A DNA stretch of 64,000 nucleotides from CBDFKK01 sp965248815 (GTDB taxonomy: Bacteria; Pseudomonadota; Alphaproteobacteria; SMXP01). Location of the stretch: assembly GCA_965248815.1 (NCBI GenBank), contig CBDFKK010000008.1, positions 2,108,001-2,172,000 on the forward strand, given 5' to 3'. The notes below the pieces were generated by a model. The model was given only the letters and a program-made list of their open reading frames with translations. It ran no database searches and was not told where the DNA came from. This document shows, in pieces, positions 45,274-53,941 of the stretch (its first letter is position 1; every line of letters begins with the position of its first letter). Position numbers and translations under genes: made by a program.

Positions 45274-46554
45274 TCATTGTGATTGTAGCTTTTTGATTCC
45301 TCGCAAAATCGTGTTGGGGAGACGCGCCTCATCCATGTCGGGTGGATTGAGGCCCATGCGCAACACAACAAGTTCTTCAGACGGCACCATCCACATGCGG
45401 AATTTGGAACTGCCCTCCATATAGAAAATGTCGCCGCCGTCAAATGGCTCGGAATGATAATTGGCAGTCATGCCTTCAAGCGTTGGCAGGTATTTGCGTT
45501 CTTTTGTGGGTGGGGACCCAACCCAAATTTGATAGCCGTAGTTCGGATTGACCTGAGACGTGGTCTTCATTTCCTTAACCCAGCCTACGGGAATGATCTG
45601 TTCACCATTGATCCGTCCATCGTTGATCAAGAGATGACCAAGGCGCAACCAATCGGATGGCGTTGACAAGTAGCAACAAAACATTATGGGTTGGCCGCCG
45701 ATACCGTCGAGCCGCATTGCGCCGCGCACGGCGCCCATCGGCCGCCACAGTTTCTCCGAAAGATAAGTCGTGTAGCGTACGCCTGTGGCGCGTGCCAAGA
45801 CGATCCCTAGAAGTTGCGGCGACGGATTGAAGTGGGCGAAAACGTCGCCTGGCTTAGACTCATAGGGCCATGTCAATACCGTCCCGTCCACATCGCTCCC
45901 GTTGACCATTTGCGTTTCTCGGCTAAACGGCCCGTACACGGCGGGCGACATATTGCGGATTTCACTTAAGTCGAAGCCGCTCGTCATTTGTAGCGCTTGA
46001 CGTATTGTCGTCTTACCGCGTGGATCGTCCTTCCATTCATTGACATAACTTCCTATCGGGTCGTCAATTGAGTCGATTTCACCGTCGGCAATCGCAATGC
46101 CCACCAAGATTGAAGCCAGCGTTTTGACGAATGAATGGGAGCTTACTGTGGCCGCCGCGTGCATACCCTCGTCAAACCATGCGAGTTGAATTATATTTTG
46201 GTGGAGGACAATAAACGTGTGTGAATTTTGCTCCTTGGCGTAGTCAAGCGCAGCCTCGAGGGCGTCATCTCTTATGGTGCGCTTGCTCCATTTAGCTTCC
46301 TCAAAGTATGGCCTAATGCCGCCAGGCACGAGTTCGATAGGCGAATACCATTCCAACGGCGGCTCGGAAAAATTCTGCGGCTGCCTAAAATAACGGCGCC
46401 AGAAATGAAAGTTTTCCGCCTCTACTTCTTTCACCCATAGGCGCTTTGCGTTGATTTCTGCCTCGGTCAGTTGGTCATTTTCCGCTTTGGCGGCGCTCAT
46501 CAAAAGGACAGCGGCCAGCATCCAAACCGCAATGTTTGTAACTGAAATTTTCAT
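45274..46554 (-). CDS. Serine hydrolase, class C beta-lactamase/esterase type, exported
   Basis: A 426-residue protein with an N-terminal signal peptide (ITNIAVWMLAAVLLMSAAKA). The catalytic SxxK motif is seen in SSHSFVKTLASILVG; further conserved segments are QMTSGFDLSE and YGYQIWVG, which takes the place of the HxG/KTG strand. Such proteins act as periplasmic esterases, D-aminopeptidases or peptidases; true beta-lactamase activity is not implied. AGAGGG lies upstream of the ATG. Confidence 0.85.
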   Translation of the reverse strand: MKISVTNIAVWMLAAVLLMSAAKAENDQLTEAEINAKRLWVKEVEAENFHFWRRYFRQPQNFSEPPLEWYSPIELVPGGIRPYFEEAKWSKRTIRDDALEAALDYAKEQNSHTFIVLHQNIIQLAWFDEGMHAAATVSSHSFVKTLASILVGIAIADGEIDSIDDPIGSYVNEWKDDPRGKTTIRQALQMTSGFDLSEIRNMSPAVYGPFSRETQMVNGSDVDGTVLTWPYESKPGDVFAHFNPSPQLLGIVLARATGVRYTTYLSEKLWRPMGAVRGAMRLDGIGGQPIMFCCYLSTPSDWLRLGHLLINDGRINGEQIIPVGWVKEMKTTSQVNPNYGYQIWVGSPPTKERKYLPTLEGMTANYHSEPFDGGDIFYMEGSSKFRMWMVPSEELVVLRMGLNPPDMDEARLPNTILRGIKKLQSQ

Positions 46555-46992
46555 TCACATTACCCTCTGTATGGTCTTGCAGTGCTGAAACGATAAGGGA
46601 TATCCAATTATCGTAAAACTCCAGTGTTATGAGCTGGTGACCAGAGTTTAGAGACGGTGTAATAACCATGACAGTTTTTTCAGACGACGGCGACCGAAGT
46701 CCGCTTTTACCCCTGTGCCGGCCATGAATCCTTTCACCACGACTGTTGTTTAATGTCCAGGAACAGCTGTTCCATCCCCTAAGCGATTACTTCGGTCTTT
46801 GACCGCTAGCGTGGATGACGCTTAGACTTCGCGGGCGCCGAATAGCAACAAAAAGGAAGTGATACCGTACAGCACAGACCGCTGCATTCGTCGCTCACGT
46901 TGTGTTTGATGGCAGTCGGGCTATCGGTGTGCAAGCTGATCGCCACTTGCACGCGCTGAGCTGACGGGCATAACGAGGAGGAAGCCAACACC
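46555..46992. other. Intergenic region of about 0.44 kb
   Basis: No open frame with a convincing start was found. It lies between divergent genes (serine hydrolase and tandem hydrolase) and presumably contains both promoters. Bases around 46681-46725 (GACGGCGACCGAAGTCCGC and following) resemble a degenerate dispersed repeat common in alphaproteobacterial intergenic DNA, which I cannot verify here. Confidence 0.35.
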
Positions 46993-48684
46993 ATGACCAT
47001 CAAGCGTCACTATGCCTATGCAGGTGAGCGACAAATTCACTACCGGCGCGCCGGCAGTGGGCCGCCCCTCGTGATGGTGCACCCCTCGCCGGGCAGCTCT
47101 TACATGCTGCTTGATCAAATATTGAAACTTGCCAAGGGGCACACCGTGATTGCCGTTGACAGTCCGGGTTACGGTGAGTCTGACGGACTGGGCCTCGATA
47201 GGCCGGAGATCGGCGACTATGCCAACGCCCTACCGGACACGCTGGATGCGATGGGCCTGGGCAAGTTGGATCTATTCGGAAGCCATACGGGCGCGGCCAT
47301 CGCATTGGAAACGGCCGCGCGCTTTCCGGATCGGGTGCGGCGGTTGGTGCTGGACGGGGTGCCCGCCTTTCCGCCCGAGGAGAGGGACCGCTATATCAAC
47401 AATTACACGCCGTCGCTCGAGCCTCATTGGGACGGCCGCCATCTCGTGACGCTATGGTCCATGCGGCGTAACATGTATTTGTTCGCACCCTGGTTCGATC
47501 AGTCGCCGGACGCACGGCTCGTGGCGGATATTCCGTCTACAGAGGACTTGCACGGCGGCGCCGTGGATTTCTTGCGCGCCGGGCCAAACTACTGGATGGG
47601 CTATCATGCCGCCTTCCGCTACGAGTCGCTGCCGGTGCTTAGGGACGTTAAAGTGCCGACGCTTGCAACCGCTGCTCCCGGCGATATGTTGAGCCGCCAT
47701 CTCGAATTTATGACTGACGTTTCATCCCATGTGCTGGTGGAGCAGCCGCCGGACGATTTCAACAAACGTATTCTTGAGTTCCTCCAAGGTGAGCCGCTGG
47801 ATGACGCCGGCTTGACCCCACCGGCGGCACGGGCGGCCGATCGGGTGACCCGGGACTATGTGGACACGTCCGTGGGTCAATTGTTGGTGCGACGCACCGG
47901 CCCCGATGCGGGGCGGCCCTTGGTTTTGCTACACGCCTCACCCACGTCGAGCAAGGGGCTCGAGCCCATGATGCGCGAGCTGGGATCTGATCGACCCGTC
48001 GTGGCGTTCGATAACCCCGGCAACGGCGACTCGGCGGCTTTACCTGGGACGCCTGAGATCTCAGATATCGCGGCGGTGCTGCTGGAGGGACTCCGCGCAC
48101 TGGGGATCAAAGACTACGATCTCTACGGCACTCACACCGGGGCCCTGGCCGCCATGGAAATTGCCATTGCCGATCCGCAAGGCGTGCAGCATCTTATTTT
48201 GGACGGCATCACGCTTCTATCGGAGACACAGACCGCAGACTATTTGGCCAACTACGTTCAGCCCCTGCCTGTGCGCTGGGACGGCAGTCAACTGATCTGG
48301 GCCTGGAACTTTTTCCGCGATCAATCTTACTTTTGGCCTTGGTACAACCGCACTGCTGCCGGCACGCGGACCGGTGTTCGTCCGGGCAGCCCGGAGCAGT
48401 TGCAAGACAACGTGGTGGAGTTTTTGAAGGGCGGTACGACCTATCATTTGAACTATCGGGCGGCGTTTGCCTATCCAACCCGGGAGCGTCTGCCGAAGCT
48501 GAGCATGCCCACTTTGATCTGCGCCGGCGAGACTGATCCACTCCGGGAGGGGATGGAAGAGGCCAAAGAGTACGCGCGCGATGCGCTGGTGCGCGTGATG
48601 CCGGCACGCGGCACACCTGAGCACGCATCGGCGACGCTGAATTTGTACCGCAGCTTCATGGCGGATAAGCAACCGGCGAACTAG
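46993..48684 (+). CDS. Fused double alpha/beta-hydrolase with histidine at the nucleophile position (second copy)
   Basis: A 563-residue protein with two alpha/beta-hydrolase domains (about 10-265 and 285-563). The nucleophile elbows read GSHTG (His98, codon 47284-47286) and GTHTG (His381, codon 48133-48135), with His replacing the usual Ser. The oxyanion HPSPGSS and HASPTSS strands, DSPGYGESDG and DNPGNGDSA loops and the family fold are preserved. A candidate late His occurs in GTPEHASATLNLY of domain 2 only. A strong GAGGAGG site precedes the ATG. Same architecture as the gene at 16232-17896. Confidence 0.85.
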   Translation: MTIKRHYAYAGERQIHYRRAGSGPPLVMVHPSPGSSYMLLDQILKLAKGHTVIAVDSPGYGESDGLGLDRPEIGDYANALPDTLDAMGLGKLDLFGSHTGAAIALETAARFPDRVRRLVLDGVPAFPPEERDRYINNYTPSLEPHWDGRHLVTLWSMRRNMYLFAPWFDQSPDARLVADIPSTEDLHGGAVDFLRAGPNYWMGYHAAFRYESLPVLRDVKVPTLATAAPGDMLSRHLEFMTDVSSHVLVEQPPDDFNKRILEFLQGEPLDDAGLTPPAARAADRVTRDYVDTSVGQLLVRRTGPDAGRPLVLLHASPTSSKGLEPMMRELGSDRPVVAFDNPGNGDSAALPGTPEISDIAAVLLEGLRALGIKDYDLYGTHTGALAAMEIAIADPQGVQHLILDGITLLSETQTADYLANYVQPLPVRWDGSQLIWAWNFFRDQSYFWPWYNRTAAGTRTGVRPGSPEQLQDNVVEFLKGGTTYHLNYRAAFAYPTRERLPKLSMPTLICAGETDPLREGMEEAKEYARDALVRVMPARGTPEHASATLNLYRSFMADKQPAN

Positions 48685-48755
48685 CAGATATTGGAGCGCT
48701 CACGAAATCCGGCAGGAGTAAAGTAGCTGAAGCACGGCCTTCCGATTACTCGTAG

Positions 48756-49076
48756 CTAGTCGTGAGCGATGAAGTGGTATCTCCCCAGTTCCTGTTTCGT
48801 CGCCGGAATCCCCTCCAAGTAGAGGATCTGACCGAGCAATACGTCTTCGTAGCTCAGACCCAAAGACAAAATTTGAGGCTTGTACTTATCGATAAACTGT
48901 AACGCGTCTCTACTTAATCTGTATCCGTAACCACCGCAGGCGTATCGGATGCTGTAAAGCGATTCGTACATCTTATCGTCGATGTCGGGCACGAACGCTC
49001 TGAAGCCATGACCGAAATCAAGCTTAGTCTCGTTGAAGGCCTTGTCGGTACACATGTTGACATGGATCGTATTCAA
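48756..49076 (-). pseudogene. Fragment resembling the C-terminal part of a GT31-like glycosyltransferase
   Basis: About 106 codons with no good start: the first in-frame ATG is internal (MCTDKAF) and an in-frame stop lies just upstream of an ambiguous TTG at 49076. The middle reads YACGGYGYRLSRDALQFI followed by LSYEDVLLGQILYLEG, recalling the SGGGYVLSRD and EDVxxG motifs near the C-terminus of beta-1,3-galactosyltransferase-type enzymes. The N-terminal catalytic part (including DxD) is absent, so it is probably a truncated remnant. The similarity is by eye. Confidence 0.45.
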
Positions 49077-49239
49077 AGTCGGCTTGAGCGCCTTATGCTG
49101 ATCCGAGGCGGATCATGAGCGGCCGAACTGCGCCGCTATTATCATCCGGTCCTTATTGCGATCTCGGGGAATTTTCTCTTTTGGCGTTTTTTCACGCCCA
49201 TATCCTTAGTAAGTTGAGATCTAATTTGTGTGAGAGAAG

Positions 49240-49875
49240 CTAAGCCGCGCGCGCACCCTTTAATAAGTTTCCAAAGGAGTGCCTTATCAAATTATCTTGC
49301 GCGCCTTCACGCCGATGATCCTCAACTTCTTGGGGATAAATGGGATTTGGTAATCCAGCTCCAATGTCTATAAATTGGTGTTCGATATAATCTTGTTCAA
49401 TTACATTATTCATATCGAAGAGGTGGGAATAACTCTTTGTATAAGCTCGTGACAAAGTGACGATGAATTTAAATTCGCCGGATCGATCCGCTAGCGGAAA
49501 ACCCACATCTTCAACATAGGCTGAACGGCCGTTGGCGTATTTTTCATTGGTTATCAACCGATAGCCGCAGGGTTGGCTTAGAACGGTAACAATGTTGCGC
49601 TGGAAAATCGTCTGATCTTCTGCATCTTCAGGAATGGCCAGGGTTTGCCGTGATGCGTCCTCCCTGCACCGATCAACGATCGCCGTACCAACCAGTCTTA
49701 CGCGTAACTCTGTGGGCGAGCTAAGCTCGAAGAGCATTATGTGGGGAAGAAGCTTTTTAATGGCCGACGGATCTAATTTGGACCTTGGTGGTATTAATTC
49801 GCCGTCGCGCAAATCTAGCCAAAATTCTGCAAAACTTTTATGGGCTTCCATTCTGAATTGGACGTCCAGCTCCAT
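49240..49875 (-). CDS. PAS-domain protein (PAS_5 type)
   Basis: About 211 residues. The core (LRDGELIPPRSKLDPSAIKK, LPHIMLFELSSP, LRVRLVGTAIVDRC, then GFPLADRSGEFKF) is typical of the PAS_5 family found in many copies in alphaproteobacteria, mostly without an attached output domain. Function is unknown. The preferred start is ATG 49875 with GAGGTG upstream; an in-frame ATG at 49914 adds a non-homologous extension. Confidence 0.8.
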   Translation of the reverse strand: MELDVQFRMEAHKSFAEFWLDLRDGELIPPRSKLDPSAIKKLLPHIMLFELSSPTELRVRLVGTAIVDRCREDASRQTLAIPEDAEDQTIFQRNIVTVLSQPCGYRLITNEKYANGRSAYVEDVGFPLADRSGEFKFIVTLSRAYTKSYSHLFDMNNVIEQDYIEHQFIDIGAGLPNPIYPQEVEDHRREGAQDNLIRHSFGNLLKGARAA

Positions 49876-50175
49876 GGTCACACCTCGTCGTTGCTGGTTC
49901 ATCCCCCAAGGCAATTTTAATGCCCAAGCTGCGCTTTGTATAAAACCTTCAGATTTAGAGAAAGATAAATTTTTATGTTAATTCAAGCCTATTATTAACC
50001 AATGCAGCGAAGGCCATTTTTGTTAGACGCCCATCAGCCGATCATGTCTGTTGCGCGGCACGCGTCACGAAGACTGAAAGGCAGCATGATGCGACCCGAT
50101 ACCCAAAACGTAAAGTTATCCATTTCGATCAGCAATTGGCCTATAGTCGCGACATAGCCTAAATTGGAGGTGCTC

Positions 50176-50979
50176 ATGCGTTTCAAAGATCAAGTCGTGT
50201 GGATTACCGGCGCCTCGTCAGGCATCGGTGCGGGTTTGGCGCAAGTTTTTCATAAAGAAGGTGCCAAAGTCATTCTGTCAGCACGGCGCGAAGCCGAGCT
50301 CGAACGGGTCAAGGCTCAATGCAACGCTGGGCCCGGAGCGGTTCACGTAGTGCCGTTCGATGTCGTCGATGCCGCCGCGCGCGAGGAGGCAGCCCGCCGC
50401 GTCGAGGACATCTCCGGGAAGGTCGACGTGCTCGTTAACAATGCCGGTATTTCGCAGCGTGCGCTTGGCAAGGACACGGATATGGATGTCGACCGGCGCA
50501 TTATGGAAGTGGACTACTTTGCACCCATTGCGCTGACCAAACTCGTGCTCCCTAAAATGATGCAGCGAAAGAGCGGACACTTGGTCGTGACGTCGTCCGT
50601 AGCCGGAAAATATGGCATTCCTTTGCGCAGCGCCTACTGTGCGGCCAAACACGCTTTGCACGGTTATTTCGACACGATGCGCATCGAGCTGATGCCCTAC
50701 AATATTAGTGTTTGCCTTTTGGTCGTTGCGGGTATCAAAAGCAATGTGTCTTTTCGCGCTTTGACCGGCGACGGCGGCGAATGGGGCAAGGACGATTGGG
50801 GATCGGGCTCAGGCATGACGGCGGTCGCTGGCGGCGAGATCATCGTCGACGGCCTAGCCGCGGGCAAATATGAAATCGACATCGGCGCCGGGCCGCCCTT
50901 AGAAATGCTCAAGCTCAAACGGGAAGACCCCGACGCGCTCATCGAACGTATGGCAAGAATGAAAGTACCGGGACAATAA
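50176..50979 (+). CDS. Short-chain dehydrogenase/reductase
   Basis: About 267 residues with TGASSGIGAGLAQ, NNAGISQ, the Ser in VTSSVAGKYG and the catalytic YCAAK pair, ending in a long helical C-terminus similar to the mammalian DHRS7 group. The cofactor is probably NADP, inferred from SARREAELER. ATG 50176 is preceded by GGAGG at 8-nt spacing, so the TTG at 50164 is not used. Substrate unknown. Confidence 0.88.
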   Translation: MRFKDQVVWITGASSGIGAGLAQVFHKEGAKVILSARREAELERVKAQCNAGPGAVHVVPFDVVDAAAREEAARRVEDISGKVDVLVNNAGISQRALGKDTDMDVDRRIMEVDYFAPIALTKLVLPKMMQRKSGHLVVTSSVAGKYGIPLRSAYCAAKHALHGYFDTMRIELMPYNISVCLLVVAGIKSNVSFRALTGDGGEWGKDDWGSGSGMTAVAGGEIIVDGLAAGKYEIDIGAGPPLEMLKLKREDPDALIERMARMKVPGQ

Positions 50980-51264
50980 CAGCAGCCACTCTTGCTGTGT
51001 GACATGGGCATGTCTTGGATTTAGGTGATACAGACAGTGCTTATTAGGTCTTAGGTGTCCGCTTTGGGTTGTGGATTCAGCTGATGGACGCAACATCTAA
51101 TCTCAATTTGTAGGGAGGTGGATGTTGGACATGGAGCGCGGAGCAGGCAGCAAACAGACGAAGTGCTTAGGCGCAATAATTTTCTGGTTAGTCCGGCAGC
51201 GGTGAAATATCCTCCTTAAGTAAAATTGTAGTCATTGAATGTGCTCGCAAGTGAGGAGAACAAA

Positions 51265-52017
51265 GTGAAAAATGGGCTCAACCTAGTTACAAAGGCATGT
51301 GTCGTATTTATCCTGTGCATCGGTCCTTTGCGCGCGGAGACCTACGCCGTGATCGGCACGGGAATGATGGGAACCTCGTTTGGAACGCGCCTTGCCGCCC
51401 TCGATCACACGGTTATCTACGGGTCACGCACGCCGGACAGCGAACGCATGAAAGATCTGGTACAGCGAACAGGGCCGAACGCCACAGCGATGACGCAACT
51501 CGAAGCGGCGAAGGCTGGTGACATTGTCGTTCTCGTGGTCCCGCGGGAAGCCGTGCCGGATGTGGTTGCCAAGTTAAGCGACGAGCTTGCGGGCAAAATT
51601 GTAATCGACGCGGGCAACGCGGTGACATCGGGTGCCGACGGACTGCCGCAATATATCGACGGTCCATCTACCGGAGAAAAAGTGCAAGAGATGGCGCCGG
51701 ACGCGCGCGTGGTCAAAGCCTTCAATACCCTCGGCTATCACATCCTTGCCAACCCGGACCGGGCCAATGGAATCGTTTCGGTTCCTGTGGCCGGCAACGA
51801 TAAGGCAGCGAAGGAAGCGGTCATGGGGCTTGCACGAGACTTTGGCTTTGACACGATTGACGTTGGTCCCCTCCGCGTTTCGCGTGTCTTGGAAGCTATG
51901 TCCGCGATGTACCGGGTGCCCCATTTTGAAGGGCGCAAAGAAGATACGTTTGAGTTTTATCTGCGCCGGGTTGCGGAGCCCGAACTTTCTGAGACACAGG
52001 CGATCCGAGGCCAATAG
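51265..52017 (+). CDS. NADP/F420-type reductase with an apparent signal peptide
   Basis: About 250 residues. The GTG at 51265 follows GAGGAG at 6-nt spacing. The first 24 residues (MKNGLNLVTKACVVFILCIG, ending in LRA) look like a Sec signal, then a Rossmann domain begins at YAVIGTGMMGTSFGTRLAAL, followed by VVLVVPREAVPDVV and FNTLGYHILANPDR. The pattern belongs to NADPH-dependent F420 reductase/NADP oxidoreductase-like proteins, which are usually cytoplasmic. If exported, the protein could not meet its dinucleotide cofactor easily. Alternatively the hydrophobic start is a membrane anchor. It ends 20 nt before the convergent multicopper oxidase. Confidence 0.72.
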   Translation: MKNGLNLVTKACVVFILCIGPLRAETYAVIGTGMMGTSFGTRLAALDHTVIYGSRTPDSERMKDLVQRTGPNATAMTQLEAAKAGDIVVLVVPREAVPDVVAKLSDELAGKIVIDAGNAVTSGADGLPQYIDGPSTGEKVQEMAPDARVVKAFNTLGYHILANPDRANGIVSVPVAGNDKAAKEAVMGLARDFGFDTIDVGPLRVSRVLEAMSAMYRVPHFEGRKEDTFEFYLRRVAEPELSETQAIRGQ

Positions 52018-52037
52018 GTCTGCCGGCCGGTCTTGCG

Positions 52038-53936
52038 TTAGCGGTCCATGACCACCAATTCCGAAATCATGCCAAGACCGGCGTGATTGAAGATGTGGCA
52101 GTGAATCAACCAACGCCCGACAGCGCCGCCGGTCGCCGGGCCGTCGAAGATCGGACGGTCGTCGAGCCTCACGCGAATGACGACTTTGTGTGTGCCTGGG
52201 ATGTCAATTGTATCGACGAATTCGTTGTAATCGTAGGTGTAGATCAGCTCGTCTTCCGAATCGAGCAAGCGCACCGGCTGAAACGAAAAGCCATGCAGAT
52301 GCACCGGATGATGCATCTGTGTGCTGTTGCGGATGGTCAGCTCTAAGAGATCACCGACTGTGGCATAACGTGCAGAGTACGGGTGAGGAATTTCAGTGAA
52401 GTTAACGTCGCCCCCTTCCAGACGTCCATGAAAGCCGTCAATAGATTCGCGCAAACCCACAACCGCCAGCAAAACCTCCTCGCTGGCAATGCCGGGCAAA
52501 GGCTCGTCGAACGTGGCCGGGTCGCGCAAATGATCTGTGATTGGAAGGTCTTTAAGACTTTCGATTGGGTCGTTTACCTCCTCATGAAGGCGTAGTGGGT
52601 CGCCTTCGGCAATTTCGAACCGATCGTCGTGCTCTGCAATGTCTCCTATTTCGAAATGTGCAACCGGAACACTCGGCAATGCTCCGTAGCCGAATGGATA
52701 TTCAAGAGTGCCGTAACGTTGAAAGTCAAGAGTCCACAACGTCAAAACATCGCCGATATCGCCTTGGGGAACGGCGACGACGTCAACGCGCTCGGCGGGA
52801 CCCAAAACGATCTCTCCCGGATCGTATTTGGACTCGAGCGTGCCGATCATGCCGCCTTCAAGCCTGACCTGGTCAAGCAGCCCACCTTGTCCTCCAACGC
52901 GGTAGAGCATGAGTTGATCGCCGTTTTGATCAGTGAGGCGCAACCGGAAATAGCGGCTCGCGGCCGTATTGAGCAAGCGAAGCCGAATGCCTTTGCCTGA
53001 GGTAACCGCAGTGGTGCTTGGCTTTGACGCCAAATCCCCCGGCGCTTCGGGCGACCCGGCGCGGGGCGTGGCGGCCCGTCCGTTCGCGAGAACGATTTGA
53101 CCCTCATTCACGCGGCACTCATCGGCCAAGTGGCATCGGCGTTGCGGTTGAATGTTTGGAATCTCGCCGGCAGGAAGCACGCCGGCTTCAGTGGGCAATC
53201 CGTCATTGTCCCTCGGTGTGTCGCACAGATCTGAAGGAGTCGGAAAGGCCGTCAGCCCGGGAAAGGGCCCGAGCTCGGCTGCAAACACCCAAGGCGTATC
53301 CGCGTCCGCCGCGAACGTGGCGTCATCGTTCTCTCCAGCCGGTTTGCAAACGGTGGTGTCGGCCAACACAAGCACTTGCTCTTGCTCAGGGATGATACCT
53401 GCGAGCTTCAATGTTTCTTCAGCCGGTTCATCCACAATGATCGGGCCATACAATCCTTTGAATTCCGGATTGGTCGGTTGCATATGCGAGTGGTACCAAA
53501 ACATGCCGGGCCGGGTAACGACAAACCTGTAAGTAAACGTCTCACCCGGTTGCACCAAGTTTTGCGTCACAGGTGTGCCGTCGTTGGCATTATCAAGTTC
53601 GATACCGTGCCAATGGATCGCGCTGGCAAACGAAAGATTGTTTGTAAAGTGCACGATGGCCGTGTCGCCCAGCTTGAGGCGTAACAAGGGCCCTGGCGTG
53701 TCGCCGTTAAAGGCGAGCACGTTGGCGACAAGACGGTCACCTGTTAAGTCAACTTCTGTTTCCCCGGCCACGAGATTGAGCTCGAGAATATTCGGGTCGA
53801 CATTTAAATCGTTAGCCGGCCGCGGATAGGTTTGATCCGCTTGGGAAGTTTGCTCGGTGCAACCTAAGATCAACGAGGCGATCGAGATCAGGCCGGTCAG
53901 TGTGACGATGCCCCAATTGAAATTGCTTTTCCTCAT
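52038..53936 (-). CDS. Multicopper oxidase, lipoprotein form
   Basis: About 632 residues. The N-terminal signal ends in a lipobox (LILGC). The copper sites are all present: HWHG and HSH in domain 1, HPVHLHG and the late HCHIFNHAGLGM that links the T1 and trinuclear centres, with Met as the axial ligand. It is similar to CotA/CueO/bilirubin-oxidase-like laccases. The preferred start is ATG 53936, 5 nt after the stop of the upstream gene, with which it forms an operon driven from the divergent GntR region. Substrates may be phenols, metals or bilirubin. Confidence 0.9.
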   Translation of the reverse strand: MRKSNFNWGIVTLTGLISIASLILGCTEQTSQADQTYPRPANDLNVDPNILELNLVAGETEVDLTGDRLVANVLAFNGDTPGPLLRLKLGDTAIVHFTNNLSFASAIHWHGIELDNANDGTPVTQNLVQPGETFTYRFVVTRPGMFWYHSHMQPTNPEFKGLYGPIIVDEPAEETLKLAGIIPEQEQVLVLADTTVCKPAGENDDATFAADADTPWVFAAELGPFPGLTAFPTPSDLCDTPRDNDGLPTEAGVLPAGEIPNIQPQRRCHLADECRVNEGQIVLANGRAATPRAGSPEAPGDLASKPSTTAVTSGKGIRLRLLNTAASRYFRLRLTDQNGDQLMLYRVGGQGGLLDQVRLEGGMIGTLESKYDPGEIVLGPAERVDVVAVPQGDIGDVLTLWTLDFQRYGTLEYPFGYGALPSVPVAHFEIGDIAEHDDRFEIAEGDPLRLHEEVNDPIESLKDLPITDHLRDPATFDEPLPGIASEEVLLAVVGLRESIDGFHGRLEGGDVNFTEIPHPYSARYATVGDLLELTIRNSTQMHHPVHLHGFSFQPVRLLDSEDELIYTYDYNEFVDTIDIPGTHKVVIRVRLDDRPIFDGPATGGAVGRWLIHCHIFNHAGLGMISELVVMDR

Positions 53937-53941
53937 GAATG

